From Acidobacteriota bacterium (lineage in GTDB: Bacteria; Acidobacteriota; Terriglobia; Terriglobales; Acidobacteriaceae): a stretch of 64,000 nt of DNA. The translations under genes and the position numbers were made by a program. The notes beneath the pieces are model-generated. The model was given only the letters and a program-made list of their open reading frames with translations. It was not told the DNA's origin and made no database searches. Positions 14,804 to 24,106 of this stretch are shown one piece after another. The number at the start of each line of letters is the position of its first letter. The stretch's first letter is position 1. Location of the stretch: contig JAEYQK010000075.1 in the NCBI GenBank assembly GCA_023410055.1, forward strand, positions 6,831-70,830, read 5' to 3'.

Positions 14804-16069
14804 CTAGGCGTAGATACCTCTTACCTTGATCGCAGAACCAACGCGATCTATGGCCAGCATGTAAGCAGCGATGCGGTTGTTGACCCTATGCATCTCCGCG
14901 TAGCGAATCACGTCTTCGAACGACGATCGCATGATGTGCTCGAGTCGCTCGTTTACCACCTCTTCCCGCCAGAAGTAACCCATCCGATCCTGCACCCACT
15001 CGAAGTACGACGTGGTAACGCCACCAGCGTTCGCCAAGATATCCGGCACGACAAAGATCTTCTTGTCCGCCAGGATTTCGTCGGCAGAGGCTGTGGTCGG
15101 GCCGTTGGCGCCCTCCACCACTACTTTGGCCTTAATGTCCGGTGCGTTCTTGCTGGTGATCACGTTCTCGGTTGCAGCCGGAACGAGTACGTCGCAATCG
15201 CTGATCATGAGTTCGGCAGAGGCGGCTTTCTCCGCGCCGGGGAAACCGTGGATGGTGCCGTTCTTTTCCTTGAACTCGACCAGAGCATCGATGTCGATAC
15301 CGCGTGAGTTGTAGAGCCCGCCGTCCCACTCAGCGATGCCGATGATCTTGTAGCCAGCTTCGTGCATCAATCGAGCGGCATTGGATCCAACGTTGCCAAA
15401 GCCCTGGACGATGACGCGAGTTTCCTCGCGAGTCATGCCCAGCTTCTTCATGGCTTCGTCGCAGACGACCATGACACCGCGTCCGGTGGCTTCGCGCCGT
15501 CCGCGGGAACCGCCAAGCGCGACAGGTTTTCCGGTGACAACGGCAGTACAAGTCTGGCGCGTGTGCATGGAATACGTGTCCATAATCCACGCCATCGTCT
15601 GTTCGTTGGTGTTCATGTCCGGAGCAGGAACATCTTTTTCCGGACCGATGAACTCCATCAGTTCGGCGGTATATCGTCGCGTCATGCGCTCGAGTTCGCC
15701 ACGCGACATCTTTTTGGGATCGCATACGATACCGCCTTTGGCGCCACCGAAGGGAATATTCACGACCGCACACTTCCATGTCATCCAACTGGCGAGCGCA
15801 CGAACCTCATCCAGGTTGACGTCAGGCGCGTAGCGAATGCCACCCTTGGCCGGGCCACGAGCGATGGAGTGCTGCACGCGATACCCAGTGAATACTTCCA
15901 GCCTTCCGTCGTCCAGTTGCACGGGAATGTGGACGATGATCTCGCGGGTGGGATACCGTAAAACTCTCCACAGACCTTCATCGAGGTTCAGCTTGCGGGC
16001 AGCGAGGTCGAAACGAGTGGCCTGTGCTTCCCAGGGGTTGATTTCCTGTTCGAGCGATATCGTCTTCAT
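14804..16069 (-). CDS. gdhA: Glutamate dehydrogenase (Glu/Leu/Phe/Val family)
   Basis: The 421-residue enzyme interconverts glutamate and 2-oxoglutarate plus ammonia. Seen are the dimerisation segment (QLDDGRLEVFTGYRVQHS), the substrate and catalytic lysine region KGGIRYAPDVN and FGGAKGGIVCDPKKMS, DVPAPDMNT, and the Rossmann motif VQGFGNVGSNAARL. The length is normal for hexameric bacterial and archaeal NAD(P)-dependent enzymes. GGAGAGAG lies just before the ATG at 16069. It is divergent from the subtilase gene and monocistronic. Coenzyme choice cannot be fixed from sequence by eye. Confidence 0.93.
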   Translation of the reverse strand: MKTISLEQEINPWEAQATRFDLAARKLNLDEGLWRVLRYPTREIIVHIPVQLDDGRLEVFTGYRVQHSIARGPAKGGIRYAPDVNLDEVRALASWMTWKCAVVNIPFGGAKGGIVCDPKKMSRGELERMTRRYTAELMEFIGPEKDVPAPDMNTNEQTMAWIMDTYSMHTRQTCTAVVTGKPVALGGSRGRREATGRGVMVVCDEAMKKLGMTREETRVIVQGFGNVGSNAARLMHEAGYKIIGIAEWDGGLYNSRGIDIDALVEFKEKNGTIHGFPGAEKAASAELMISDCDVLVPAATENVITSKNAPDIKAKVVVEGANGPTTASADEILADKKIFVVPDILANAGGVTTSYFEWVQDRMGYFWREEVVNERLEHIMRSSFEDVIRYAEMHRVNNRIAAYMLAIDRVGSAIKVRGIYA

Positions 16070-16233
16070 AGACTCTCTCCGTGAAAATGCCGCAATTGGC
16101 CGTCCAGCGTGCGTTTGGAGCAGCCGTCATCCGGCAATGGCAAACGGAGCAGTATAGTAACGCCGGGTGGGTTATGCAACTCCAGTTTCACTGAGGTATT
16201 TGCCCTAATAGGCAGGCACCGACGTAAGTGTAA

Positions 16234-16264
16234 TTGAGCAACTCTGGTCACAAGTTGAGCAACT
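16234..16264. promoter_or_regulatory. Paired TTGAGCAACT sites, 21 bases apart
   Basis: TTGAGCAACT occurs at 16234-16243 and 16255-16264, so the sites are two helical turns apart. The second is a small palindrome (AGTTG-AG-CAACT); the first is nearly so. They lie between divergent gdhA and the subtilase gene. The rest of this 300-base region shows nothing clear. A regulator site is inferred. Confidence 0.4.
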
Positions 16265-16369
16265 AACTCGATTGACACTTGATGGACCGGACCGAAAGAT
16301 GAAGCATTCGACCTGAGTACTTCAGTTCCACCATTTCTCCAACAGCCAAGCTCGGAAAAGGAAAAGGAT

Positions 16370-19300
16370 ATGCATTATGTGAACCGCCGGCTGGCGGCAT
16401 TATGGCCTTGTTGCGTCCTCCTGACACTCTCGATCATGTCGTCGAACGGCGCACTTTTGGGACAGGTCGCTGTTTCTCAGGGAAAGTCAACTGCCGGTTC
16501 GACGAACCTTTCCGCTCTTGCGAAGCACCCGAAACTGAGCACTCCCTTGGCGCAGATGGCCGACGTTGTGGCGAAGAACAAGAGCACTGTTAGCGACAAG
16601 TCGATTGCACAAACTGCCGAGGCGTTACCAGAGCCCTCACGATCTTCGGTCCAAACGGGCCGCATGAGTGTGGATAGTTCCGGCGCGGTGCAAGTCTACA
16701 TCTATGTTAGCGACATTGGAGCGGCAAACCTGGCGGCGCTGACATCGACAGGTGCGACAGTCCAGCTAACGGACAAGAAGCGCAATATCGTGCAGGCAAA
16801 AGTTCCGGCCGCAAGCCTGGACTCCGTCGCAGGACTACCTTTCGTTAGAAGCATTGGTCTTCCTCGATATGGTTACGCCAACACCGGCTCAGTGACGACC
16901 GAGGGTGACACCATCCTGAAAGCCGACAAGGTACGGTCGCAGTTGGGCGTGACCGGCAAGGGTATTCGGGTGGGCGTACTAGCGGATGGCATCGCCGGAA
17001 TATTCGCAACCGGGTGCACAACGTGCGATGGCGTTGCGGGTGGTCCGATCTCGACACTGGATCTGCCAAGCGCTACGGGAACACGCAACGGTAGTGGAGT
17101 CCTGACATCCTCAACAGGGAACATAATCGCGCGGTCGTTCCGTACAGCGGATAACGACCTGGAAGCGGGGCTGTCCGCTATCGGCAATGAAGGGACGGCC
17201 ATGATGGAGGTCGTCCATGATCTCGCGCCCGACGCGACCTTTTATTTTGCCAACTTCCAGACGGATATCGAATTCGCCGAAGCCATGACGTGGCTCTCGC
17301 AAAACACTGACGTAGTCGTGGACGATATCTCGTTCTTCGACCCGCCCTACGATGGCACAAGTGCCGTCTCGGCTAACGCTGCGACGCAACTGAACACTGA
17401 TGCCAATCCGGTGCGAACGCTCATAACCTCGGTCGGTAACGAAGGTCTGAGCCACTATCTTGAGCTCTACTCGGACTCCGGCATCAATGCCGGACCACTC
17501 GTAGCTTCCAAAGTTCCGGGTTACAGCGGCAACTTCCATCTCTTTCAGTCCACCACCAACACGTCGGACGTTTGCGGACTCGGCCCCCGAACCATGGATC
17601 CGGTGTTCCTGAAGAAGGGCTGGGGGCTAAACGTTACTCTGACCTGGGACGATCCTTATGTTTCGACCAACGACTTCGACCTGTGGCTTCTCGATGCCAC
17701 GGGTGCGAACGTAGTGTCCTACAGCGCCAATCTTCAGAACGGTGGAGCTGGCGGACAGCCGCCGCTGGAATTCTTCGAATATGTGAACAGCGGAGCCGAT
17801 GCCCTGTTCAACCTGGCTATAACTTCGAAGAGTGGCGCAACTCCCAAGCACCTCAATCTCTTTATCCGCGGCGCTGACGTACTTGCCTTGCACGCGAGCG
17901 CTTTGGGATCCGGAGTATCTTGTCCAACCTCCACCGGCGAGGTCCACAACTTCAACACACATGCCGGCAGTACTCCTTCCATGGGCGACGCTGGCGGAAG
18001 TCCGGCGAAGGTAATCAGCGTTGGGGCTGTCCCGGCCAGTAACCCCGTTGTGATCGAACCTTATAGCAGCCAAGGTCCGACAGTAGACGGCAGGATCAAA
18101 CCCGATCTCTCAGCCGTTACAGATGTTCAGGTGAGCGGGGCCGGTGGATTCACAAATCCGTTCTGGGGCACATCGGCGGCAGCACCACACGTGGCGGGAA
18201 TCGCCGCGCTGCTTTTACAGACCTCGCCGTGCCTGGCAAGTGGATCAACAGGGGCGCGGCTGCCGGCAGATGCCCGCACTCTCCTCTATAACACGCTGAT
18301 CAACAACGCATTGGACCTCGGCGCTGCCGGACCGGACAACGTCTTCGGGCACGGACGAGTAGACGCATTGGCATCCGCCAGTACTCTTGTTCCGGTGGCT
18401 TCAACCGGAGGAGACAAGACTGTTGCAGCAACCTCAGCTGCGGGGGCCAGTGTTGCAGTTGACGGGAGCGGATCGACTGATCCCGCGGGCTGTCCTCTGA
18501 CCTATTCCTGGTCAGGAGACTGCGGCACTGCTACGGGAGCCAGGGCTTCACTTAGCTGCCCGATCGGAACCAGCAACGTAACCTTGACTGTGAGCAACAA
18601 CGCGGGCGTCACGACTAGCACCGCCACGCAGAAGATCACGGTGACGGCTCTTGCGGACTACTCCGTAACCGCGACAAGCCCGAATGCAATCGTCAACTCG
18701 GGAACAAGCGCGAGCTACTCAATTTCAGTGAATCCGCAAGGCGGCAGTTTCGGCAATGCGGTCGCCTTGAGCTGTATGACAAATGCCCCCAGCGGCGTGT
18801 GCACTGTCAGCCCAGCCTCCGTCACGCCGGGCAGCGCGCCGGTTAACGCAACCGTGACCATCACGACCACGGGCACGAGGGCCGGCAGCTACACCGCCAC
18901 CGTAACTGCGACTTCCGGCTCCCTCACCCACACTCTGGGACTCACGCTCGCGGTGAATGATTTCGCCATCACGGGCAGCACCACCAGTGCCACCGTATCG
19001 AAAGGCAGCACCGCGACCTATAACCTCACGGTAGCGCCCGCCTCAAGTGGCGGTAGCTTCGCCAGCGCCGTGGCACTAGCGTGCACCGGGGCACCGAGCG
19101 GGGCCACGTGCACCGTCAATCCCGCTAGCGTGACGCCGGGATCGGCAAGCACGCCTGTGACGGTCACCGTAACGACCGCTGCCGCGAGAGCAGCCACTCT
19201 AGACCGTCCCCAACTGCCCGGGAAACACTCAGGCGCACTGCCGATTTTCGCCATGCTGGGCGTTGTCGGCATTGGCATTATCGGCAGTTGGAAGTCGCGA

Positions 19301-19498
19301 CGCACGACCGCCGTATGGATGATATTGCTCCTGCTGCTGGCAATCGGAACATTGGTTGGTTGCGGTGGAGGTGGTAATAAGACCACCACCACTCCAACGA
19401 CCGATCCCGGCACACCTTCGGGAACCTATACATTAACGGTTACAGGAACCTCCGGATCGCTTTCGCATCCTGTCACGTTGACACTGACTGTCCAATAG
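16370..19498 (+). CDS. Large secreted subtilase-like (S8) protein with Ig-like repeats
   Basis: The 1042-residue protein has an N-terminal hydrophobic leader, a propeptide-like region and an S8 core: Asp in VGVLADGIAG (residue 206), the His-helix region GNEGTAMMEVVHDLAPDA (272-289), Asn in SVGNEG (357) and Ser in WGTSAAAPHVAG (602). The usual catalytic HGT is replaced by NEGT; H283 further along is not at the standard place. Two or more repeated modules of about 100 residues follow (cysteine-containing, ending SVTPGSA), then a membrane helix pair, a GCGGGG motif and a last short repeat. The ribosome binding site AAGGA is seven bases from the ATG. A strong terminator follows. Confidence 0.85.
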   Translation: MHYVNRRLAALWPCCVLLTLSIMSSNGALLGQVAVSQGKSTAGSTNLSALAKHPKLSTPLAQMADVVAKNKSTVSDKSIAQTAEALPEPSRSSVQTGRMSVDSSGAVQVYIYVSDIGAANLAALTSTGATVQLTDKKRNIVQAKVPAASLDSVAGLPFVRSIGLPRYGYANTGSVTTEGDTILKADKVRSQLGVTGKGIRVGVLADGIAGIFATGCTTCDGVAGGPISTLDLPSATGTRNGSGVLTSSTGNIIARSFRTADNDLEAGLSAIGNEGTAMMEVVHDLAPDATFYFANFQTDIEFAEAMTWLSQNTDVVVDDISFFDPPYDGTSAVSANAATQLNTDANPVRTLITSVGNEGLSHYLELYSDSGINAGPLVASKVPGYSGNFHLFQSTTNTSDVCGLGPRTMDPVFLKKGWGLNVTLTWDDPYVSTNDFDLWLLDATGANVVSYSANLQNGGAGGQPPLEFFEYVNSGADALFNLAITSKSGATPKHLNLFIRGADVLALHASALGSGVSCPTSTGEVHNFNTHAGSTPSMGDAGGSPAKVISVGAVPASNPVVIEPYSSQGPTVDGRIKPDLSAVTDVQVSGAGGFTNPFWGTSAAAPHVAGIAALLLQTSPCLASGSTGARLPADARTLLYNTLINNALDLGAAGPDNVFGHGRVDALASASTLVPVASTGGDKTVAATSAAGASVAVDGSGSTDPAGCPLTYSWSGDCGTATGARASLSCPIGTSNVTLTVSNNAGVTTSTATQKITVTALADYSVTATSPNAIVNSGTSASYSISVNPQGGSFGNAVALSCMTNAPSGVCTVSPASVTPGSAPVNATVTITTTGTRAGSYTATVTATSGSLTHTLGLTLAVNDFAITGSTTSATVSKGSTATYNLTVAPASSGGSFASAVALACTGAPSGATCTVNPASVTPGSASTPVTVTVTTAAARAATLDRPQLPGKHSGALPIFAMLGVVGIGIIGSWKSRRTTAVWMILLLLLAIGTLVGCGGGGNKTTTTPTTDPGTPSGTYTLTVTGTSGSLSHPVTLTLTVQ

Positions 19499-19519
19499 AC
19501 GAATCACAACCCTCGAACT

Positions 19520-19549
19520 GGCTGGGCATTCGTGCCCAGCCTCTTTTTT
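19520..19549 (+). terminator. Rho-independent terminator after the subtilase gene
   Basis: GGCTGGGCA (19520-19528) pairs with TGCCCAGCC (19533-19541) around a TTCG tetraloop and is followed by TCTTTTTT. This is a classic strong terminator. Confidence 0.9.
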
Positions 19550-19629
19550 GTTTTGCTGACAAAACGGGAACATACAGGAGTGCTCCCGTATAATTAGGTA
19601 TCCCTAAAGAACTGGGCGCGCGCACAATC

Positions 19630-21117
19630 ATGCTGACACCCGACTACAAAGAATTCAGCCGGCTCGCCAAGGACTCCACGTTAGTTCCCGTGATGAAGTC
19701 CGTTCCAGCGGATCTGCTGACACCCGTCTCCGCATTTCTTGCAATTGCTCACGATGAGCCGAACTCGTTTTTGCTGGAATCTGTCGAAGGCGGAGAGAAG
19801 GTCGGCCGCTATACATTCCTTGGAGTTCGGCCTTACATGATCGTCTCCGGGCGTGGCTCGGAAACCGTCATTCAGACCGGCAAGAAACAAAGAAAGGCAG
19901 ACGGCAGCATCTTCGACAATGTGCGCCGGTTGATGCGCCAGCACAAGGTTGCGCATATACCTGGACTCCCGCCCTTCACTGCGGGTGCTGTTGGATTCTT
20001 CGCCTATGATTTCGTGCGTAACATCGAGAGGCTTCCCGAGAACTCACGAGACGATTTAAACTCGCCCGATTGCGTGCTGATGTTCTTCAACCGCCTGCTG
20101 GCCTTCGATCACGTGCGCCACCAGATCCACATCATTGCCGCTGCTGACGTGACACAGGGCTCAGCGCGCACTGCTTATGACGGTGCGCTCAAAGACATTG
20201 CAGCAATAGAAAAGAAGCTCGCATCCGGTTTGCGAGTGGCGTCCGAAAAACTTGCGCGAAAACCCAGGCGGCGCGAAGGCAAGCTAAAGATAACTTCCGC
20301 GAGCGGCAAGCGCGAATACATGAACGCCGTCTGCGCTGGGAAGGAATACATCGCCGCCGGAGACATTTTCCAGGTAGTACTCTCGCAACGACTGGAGTTC
20401 GAACCAGGCGTCGAGCCCTTCGACATCTACCGCGCGCTGAGGACCGTTAACCCTTCGCCTTACATGTATTACCTGAGCGTGGGCGACACGAAGGTGCTAG
20501 GTTCGTCGCCTGAATTGCTCGTTCGTGTGACGGGATCGAAAGTGGAGTATCGCCCCATTGCCGGCACTCGTCCACGTGGCGCCAACGAGTCCGAAGATCA
20601 GCGACTCGAAGCCGAACTTCGCGCCGACGCCAAAGAGTGCGCCGAACACGTGATGTTGGTCGACCTCGGGCGTAACGATGTCGGACGCGTTAGCGAGTAC
20701 GGATCGGTGAAGGTTCGTGACCTCATGTTCATCGAGCGTTACTCGCATGTTATGCACATCGTGTCGGCTATCGAAGGCAAGCTGCGCAAGGGACTGGACG
20801 GCCTCGATGCATTCGCATCGTGCTTCCCGGCAGGAACGCTCACTGGCGCCCCCAAGGTGCGTGCGATGGAGATCATCGAGGAACTAGAGCCAACGCGAAG
20901 AGGAATCTACGGCGGCTCGATCATGTACGCGGATTTCGCCGGCAATCTTGATTCGTGCATTGCGATTCGAACGATGCTGATGAAAGGCAAGAAGGCTTAC
21001 GTTCAGGCGGGCGCTGGAATCGTTGCCGACTCCAATCCGGAACGCGAGCACGAAGAGTGCATGAACAAAGCCAGAGCTGCGGTGCGCGCCGTTAAATCAG
21101 CGCGAGGTGAACTGTGA
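19630..21117 (+). CDS. trpE: Anthranilate synthase component I
   Basis: The 495-residue enzyme makes anthranilate from chorismate in tryptophan synthesis. The N-terminal domain carries FLLESVEGGEKVGRYTFLG, the region that usually binds feedback tryptophan. The catalytic half has GDIFQVVLSQR, SPELLVR, RPIAGTRPRG, ELRADAKECAEHVMLVDLGRND, TLTGAPKVRAMEIIEELE and GIVADSNPEREHEEC. The length is usual for the family. It overlaps trpG by four bases; the remaining trp genes are not in the window. I see no leader peptide or attenuator clearly upstream. Confidence 0.95.
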   Translation: MLTPDYKEFSRLAKDSTLVPVMKSVPADLLTPVSAFLAIAHDEPNSFLLESVEGGEKVGRYTFLGVRPYMIVSGRGSETVIQTGKKQRKADGSIFDNVRRLMRQHKVAHIPGLPPFTAGAVGFFAYDFVRNIERLPENSRDDLNSPDCVLMFFNRLLAFDHVRHQIHIIAAADVTQGSARTAYDGALKDIAAIEKKLASGLRVASEKLARKPRRREGKLKITSASGKREYMNAVCAGKEYIAAGDIFQVVLSQRLEFEPGVEPFDIYRALRTVNPSPYMYYLSVGDTKVLGSSPELLVRVTGSKVEYRPIAGTRPRGANESEDQRLEAELRADAKECAEHVMLVDLGRNDVGRVSEYGSVKVRDLMFIERYSHVMHIVSAIEGKLRKGLDGLDAFASCFPAGTLTGAPKVRAMEIIEELEPTRRGIYGGSIMYADFAGNLDSCIAIRTMLMKGKKAYVQAGAGIVADSNPEREHEECMNKARAAVRAVKSARGEL

Positions 21118-21695
21118 ACAAAGTGTTCGTTCTAGACAACTACGACTCTTTCACGTACAACCTCGTGCAGTACTTGGGCGAGTTGGGCGCCGAGGTGCGG
21201 GTCGCTCGCAATAATCAAACGACCATTGCCGAAATTGAATCGGAAGGACCGTCACACATTCTGATTTCCCCCGGCCCCTGCACGCCTCAAGATGCAGGAA
21301 TCAGCATGGACGTAATCCGTCATTTCGCCGGCAAGCTCCCTATTCTCGGTGTGTGTCTCGGCCATCAGGCCATAGGCGCTGTCTTTGGAGGCAAGGTCAT
21401 TCGAGCGGCCAATCTCATGCACGGCAAGACGAGCGAAATCGAGCACGATGGCAAAACAATCTTTGCGGGGGTTGCGTCTCCGTTTACCGCAACGCGCTAC
21501 CATTCGCTGATCGTCAGCGACAAAGGCCTGCCGGGCGAGCTTGAGGTGTCGGCACGGACAAAAGATGCCGATGGCACCGACGTGATCATGGGCCTGAGAC
21601 ACCGGCGCTACCCGATAGAGGGCGTGCAGTTCCATCCTGAGAGCGTGCTTACATCAGAAGGAAAGAAGCTGGTGCGCAATTTTCTGCAGCTTTAG
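21114..21695 (+). CDS. trpG: Anthranilate synthase component II (glutamine amidotransferase)
   Basis: The 193-residue class I glutamine amidotransferase supplies ammonia to TrpE. Catalytic Cys lies in LGVCLGHQAIG, and His and Glu in GVQFHPESVLT. The amino-terminal VLDNYDSFTYNLVQYLGELG and the SPGPCTPQDAG motif are typical. The GTG start at 21114 overlaps the trpE stop (GTGA) and has GAGGTG just upstream. In some bacteria this subunit also serves aminodeoxychorismate synthase (PabA); the trpE neighbour favours tryptophan synthesis, but dual use is possible. Confidence 0.95.
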   Translation: MNKVFVLDNYDSFTYNLVQYLGELGAEVRVARNNQTTIAEIESEGPSHILISPGPCTPQDAGISMDVIRHFAGKLPILGVCLGHQAIGAVFGGKVIRAANLMHGKTSEIEHDGKTIFAGVASPFTATRYHSLIVSDKGLPGELEVSARTKDADGTDVIMGLRHRRYPIEGVQFHPESVLTSEGKKLVRNFLQL

Positions 21696-21838
21696 GGGCA
21701 AACCAGAGCCCGCCGGGCACATCTCATATCCTGTCGTGGGTCCCTCCCCGTTTCGGGACTAGCATTCTGCAATTGTGGTCTATTCCGCTTGACAGAGTAA
21801 GCCGTTGCGAAACATGCTACTCAGCACTGGAGGCACCT

Positions 21839-22156
21839 ATGCCTGGGTTCGATGAGAAGCGGGCCATGAGGCGCTTTCTGCTACAGCTTCCAATCGAACT
21901 GAAATCCAATGGCGGATACTTGCATCTTCAGACACGCAACGTCAGTGCACGCGGCATTTGTTTTCGGACGAGATCGATAGTAGCCGAAGGCAGCGACATA
22001 AGTTTCGTCATGACATTGCCTCCCGAGATAACGCTAACGGAAGCGATTCGTGTGCGTTGTGAGGGCCGCGTTCTTCGCGTCGATAGGTCGGATTCACCCC
22101 CCGAACATTCCGTAGTGGCCGTGATCGAACGATACGAGTTTCTGGGACGCAACTAA
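21839..22156 (+). CDS. Single PilZ-domain protein
   Basis: The 105-residue protein is essentially one PilZ domain: EKRAMRRFLLQLPIEL at the start, TRNVSARGICFRT as the D/NxSxxG-like motif, and VRCEGRVLRVDRS. The first motif is RAMRR, so cyclic di-GMP binding is plausible but not certain. The ATG at 21839 has GGAGG five bases upstream and is preferred over a TTG at 21773. It follows trpG by about 140 bases and is probably transcribed separately. Confidence 0.75.
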   Translation: MPGFDEKRAMRRFLLQLPIELKSNGGYLHLQTRNVSARGICFRTRSIVAEGSDISFVMTLPPEITLTEAIRVRCEGRVLRVDRSDSPPEHSVVAVIERYEFLGRN

Positions 22157-22210
22157 ACTGGCTTCCCCATTCTCCTTACATCATCCGTAGTGTTACCCTG
22201 TTCCGTACCC

Positions 22211-23302
22211 ATGTCGAGCAAACTGAAGCACCGCCTGATCGCATCCGCCAGCCTTGCTTTGTTGCTGGCCTATCCATGCGTAGTTCACGCGCAAGCTCCT
22301 ATCGGCGATTTGGTCTCGCCTGACGCAACCGTCAAAGGCGCAGTGCAGACCGTCTCTACCGGAACCCGCGTGATGAGCGGATCGTCTGTAAACGCAGGGA
22401 CCGGCACTGCGGCGATCCATCTCTTGCGAGGTGGCGAATTGCGTGTCTGTCCGCGCTCTACGGTGTCGCTGACTGCATCTGCCAGTGGGCGTGATCTGTC
22501 CGTAGGCATGGGTACCGGTGGTGTCGAAACGCACTATCGGGTGCTTGCCGGAACCGCTGACACAATCGTCACCCCAGATTTCAGAATCTTGCTAGCCGGA
22601 CCCGGCACATTTGATTACGCGATCAGCTCGGACTCGCGGGGAAATACGTGCGTCAAGTCACTCGGGGACGCCGGCGCGTCGATGATCGTTTCCGAGATCA
22701 TGGGCGACGGCACGTACCAAGTTCAGCCGGGAGAACAAGTGTACTTTCGTCGAGGCAGCGTCGCGAATCCGGGCAAGACGGTCCCTCCGGATTGCGGCTG
22801 CCCGCAGCCGATCGCCACGATGAATGCCGCGTCTCAACCCCCGCAGAGCGCTCCTGTGCCGGCTCCAGCTGTCCCGGCGGTACAGAATCTTGCTCCTGCG
22901 CCCAACCCAAATCCTCAACCGACCGCCGAGCCTATGAAGGTTCCGGCCAATTCTCCCGAAGCGGTATTTGCGGCCTACGGACACTCTGCTCCCTCGGCAG
23001 TGACGCCCGGTAGCAAAGAGGAAGAAATTGCGACGAGTTCCCCGGCAAACGGCGAACTGCACGTGCAGGTGGACGCACCTTTCGTGTTCCGAGGCGACGC
23101 ACCCGACTCGGTTCCGCCTCCTCCCCAGCTCGCGACGTTGCGCCTGGTTTATCTGCCCAGTCTGATTTCCGAAACCCAGTACTCTATCGTCGCTCCGCCA
23201 ACAGCAAGGAAGGAAGCGGCGGCGAAGGGGCAAACGACGAAGCCGTCGTCCAAGGGCTTTTTGGGCCACATCAAGTCTTTTTTTGGTTCGATCTTTAAGT
23301 AG
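22211..23302 (+). CDS. Secreted protein with FecR-like domain and Pro/Ala linker
   Basis: The 363-residue protein has a signal peptide (LIASASLALLLAYPCVVHAQ). A beta-rich domain (about residues 30-190) includes GTRVMSGSSVNAGTGTAAIHLLRGGELRVCPRSTV, which resembles FecR-type domains. A Pro/Ala/Gln linker and a C-terminal region ending in basic KGFLGHIKSFFGSIFK follow. The segment PPDCGCPQP could bind a metal or form a disulfide. The function is unknown. The ATG at 22211 is a more likely start than 22190, since the signal peptide then begins properly. No clear ribosome binding site is seen. Confidence 0.65.
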   Translation: MSSKLKHRLIASASLALLLAYPCVVHAQAPIGDLVSPDATVKGAVQTVSTGTRVMSGSSVNAGTGTAAIHLLRGGELRVCPRSTVSLTASASGRDLSVGMGTGGVETHYRVLAGTADTIVTPDFRILLAGPGTFDYAISSDSRGNTCVKSLGDAGASMIVSEIMGDGTYQVQPGEQVYFRRGSVANPGKTVPPDCGCPQPIATMNAASQPPQSAPVPAPAVPAVQNLAPAPNPNPQPTAEPMKVPANSPEAVFAAYGHSAPSAVTPGSKEEEIATSSPANGELHVQVDAPFVFRGDAPDSVPPPPQLATLRLVYLPSLISETQYSIVAPPTARKEAAAKGQTTKPSSKGFLGHIKSFFGSIFK

Positions 23303-23332
23303 TCAGGGGCGTCTAGCGCGTATGGACAGGAA

Positions 23333-23351
23333 CGGGGACAGTGCGTCCCCG
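23333..23351. terminator. Hairpin between convergent genes
   Basis: CGGGGAC (23333-23339) pairs perfectly with GTCCCCG (23345-23351) around a five-base loop. It lies between the stops of two convergent genes. There is no T-run, so a terminator role is only possible. Confidence 0.4.
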
Positions 23352-23366
23352 CTCCGCAAGGCTCCG

Positions 23367-23969
23367 CTATTTCCGCTCTACTTCCTGCGCGTTCTGAACC
23401 GTTGAGTTCTGGAAATTCGCAACGATATCGATCCAGAAGAGAACAGGCTTACCATCAACCATTCGCATATTGGCGATGAAAACGTCGCTCCCAGCCTCAA
23501 TCGAGAAAAACGGCTCCTGAATGTCGAAAGGGACAGTTGCGTAGTAGTAGCTGATCTCCCAGGCGTTGGCCTTCCTGATCCGGGTTGGACTCGCTAGCGT
23601 CGGGTACTTCTTGAAGAGCGTGCTCCAGAATTTCTGTCTTTCTTCGTCGGTTACAAAAGTTCGGCCCTCGGTCGGTTTGGGGGTCGGCACGCCTATAACA
23701 GCTACGATCTTTTTGGCGTCGACGAGTCTCTTGTCCGCGATCGGCTGAATCGACTGCCAGAGCATCGGGCCGCACGTAAGCACGTCGAAAAGCATCTGCT
23801 TCGATGCCGCCTTGTCACCCGTTAGCGTCCTTTGAAGCGCGTCGCGAGCGATATTGTTTACGGCTTCGGAAGCTGGCTTGTAGTTGACGTCGGGCGGAAC
23901 CTGGGCTTGGTCCTGCGCGAATGCGGCAAACGAAACAAGGCAAAGAAGAACGATATAGACCAGTTTCAT
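23367..23969 (-). CDS. Secreted protein of unknown function
   Basis: The 200-residue protein begins with a clear signal peptide (MKLVYIVLLCLVSFAAFAQ). The mature part has DVLTCGPMLWQSIQPIADKR, TFVTDEERQKFWSTLFKKYP and EISYYYATVPFDIQEPFFSIEAG. A single cysteine is present. The pattern suggests a small globular periplasmic protein, but I recognise no family. The ATG at 23969 has GAGGA five bases upstream, which settles the start. It lies downstream of dnaB on the same strand, with about 140 bases between them. Confidence 0.7.
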   Translation of the reverse strand: MKLVYIVLLCLVSFAAFAQDQAQVPPDVNYKPASEAVNNIARDALQRTLTGDKAASKQMLFDVLTCGPMLWQSIQPIADKRLVDAKKIVAVIGVPTPKPTEGRTFVTDEERQKFWSTLFKKYPTLASPTRIRKANAWEISYYYATVPFDIQEPFFSIEAGSDVFIANMRMVDGKPVLFWIDIVANFQNSTVQNAQEVERK

Positions 23970-24106
23970 TGGCGTCCTCTGCGCGAGCTGTGAACGACAG
24001 TATGGTAGTAAGGAACGGGGCGGAAAGCAAAGTGAAAAAGGGGTTGGCTGGCAAAAGCCTGCTTTTGTGAGTACGGCGGACGGCGGCACTCCAAAATTGC
24101 GCTACC

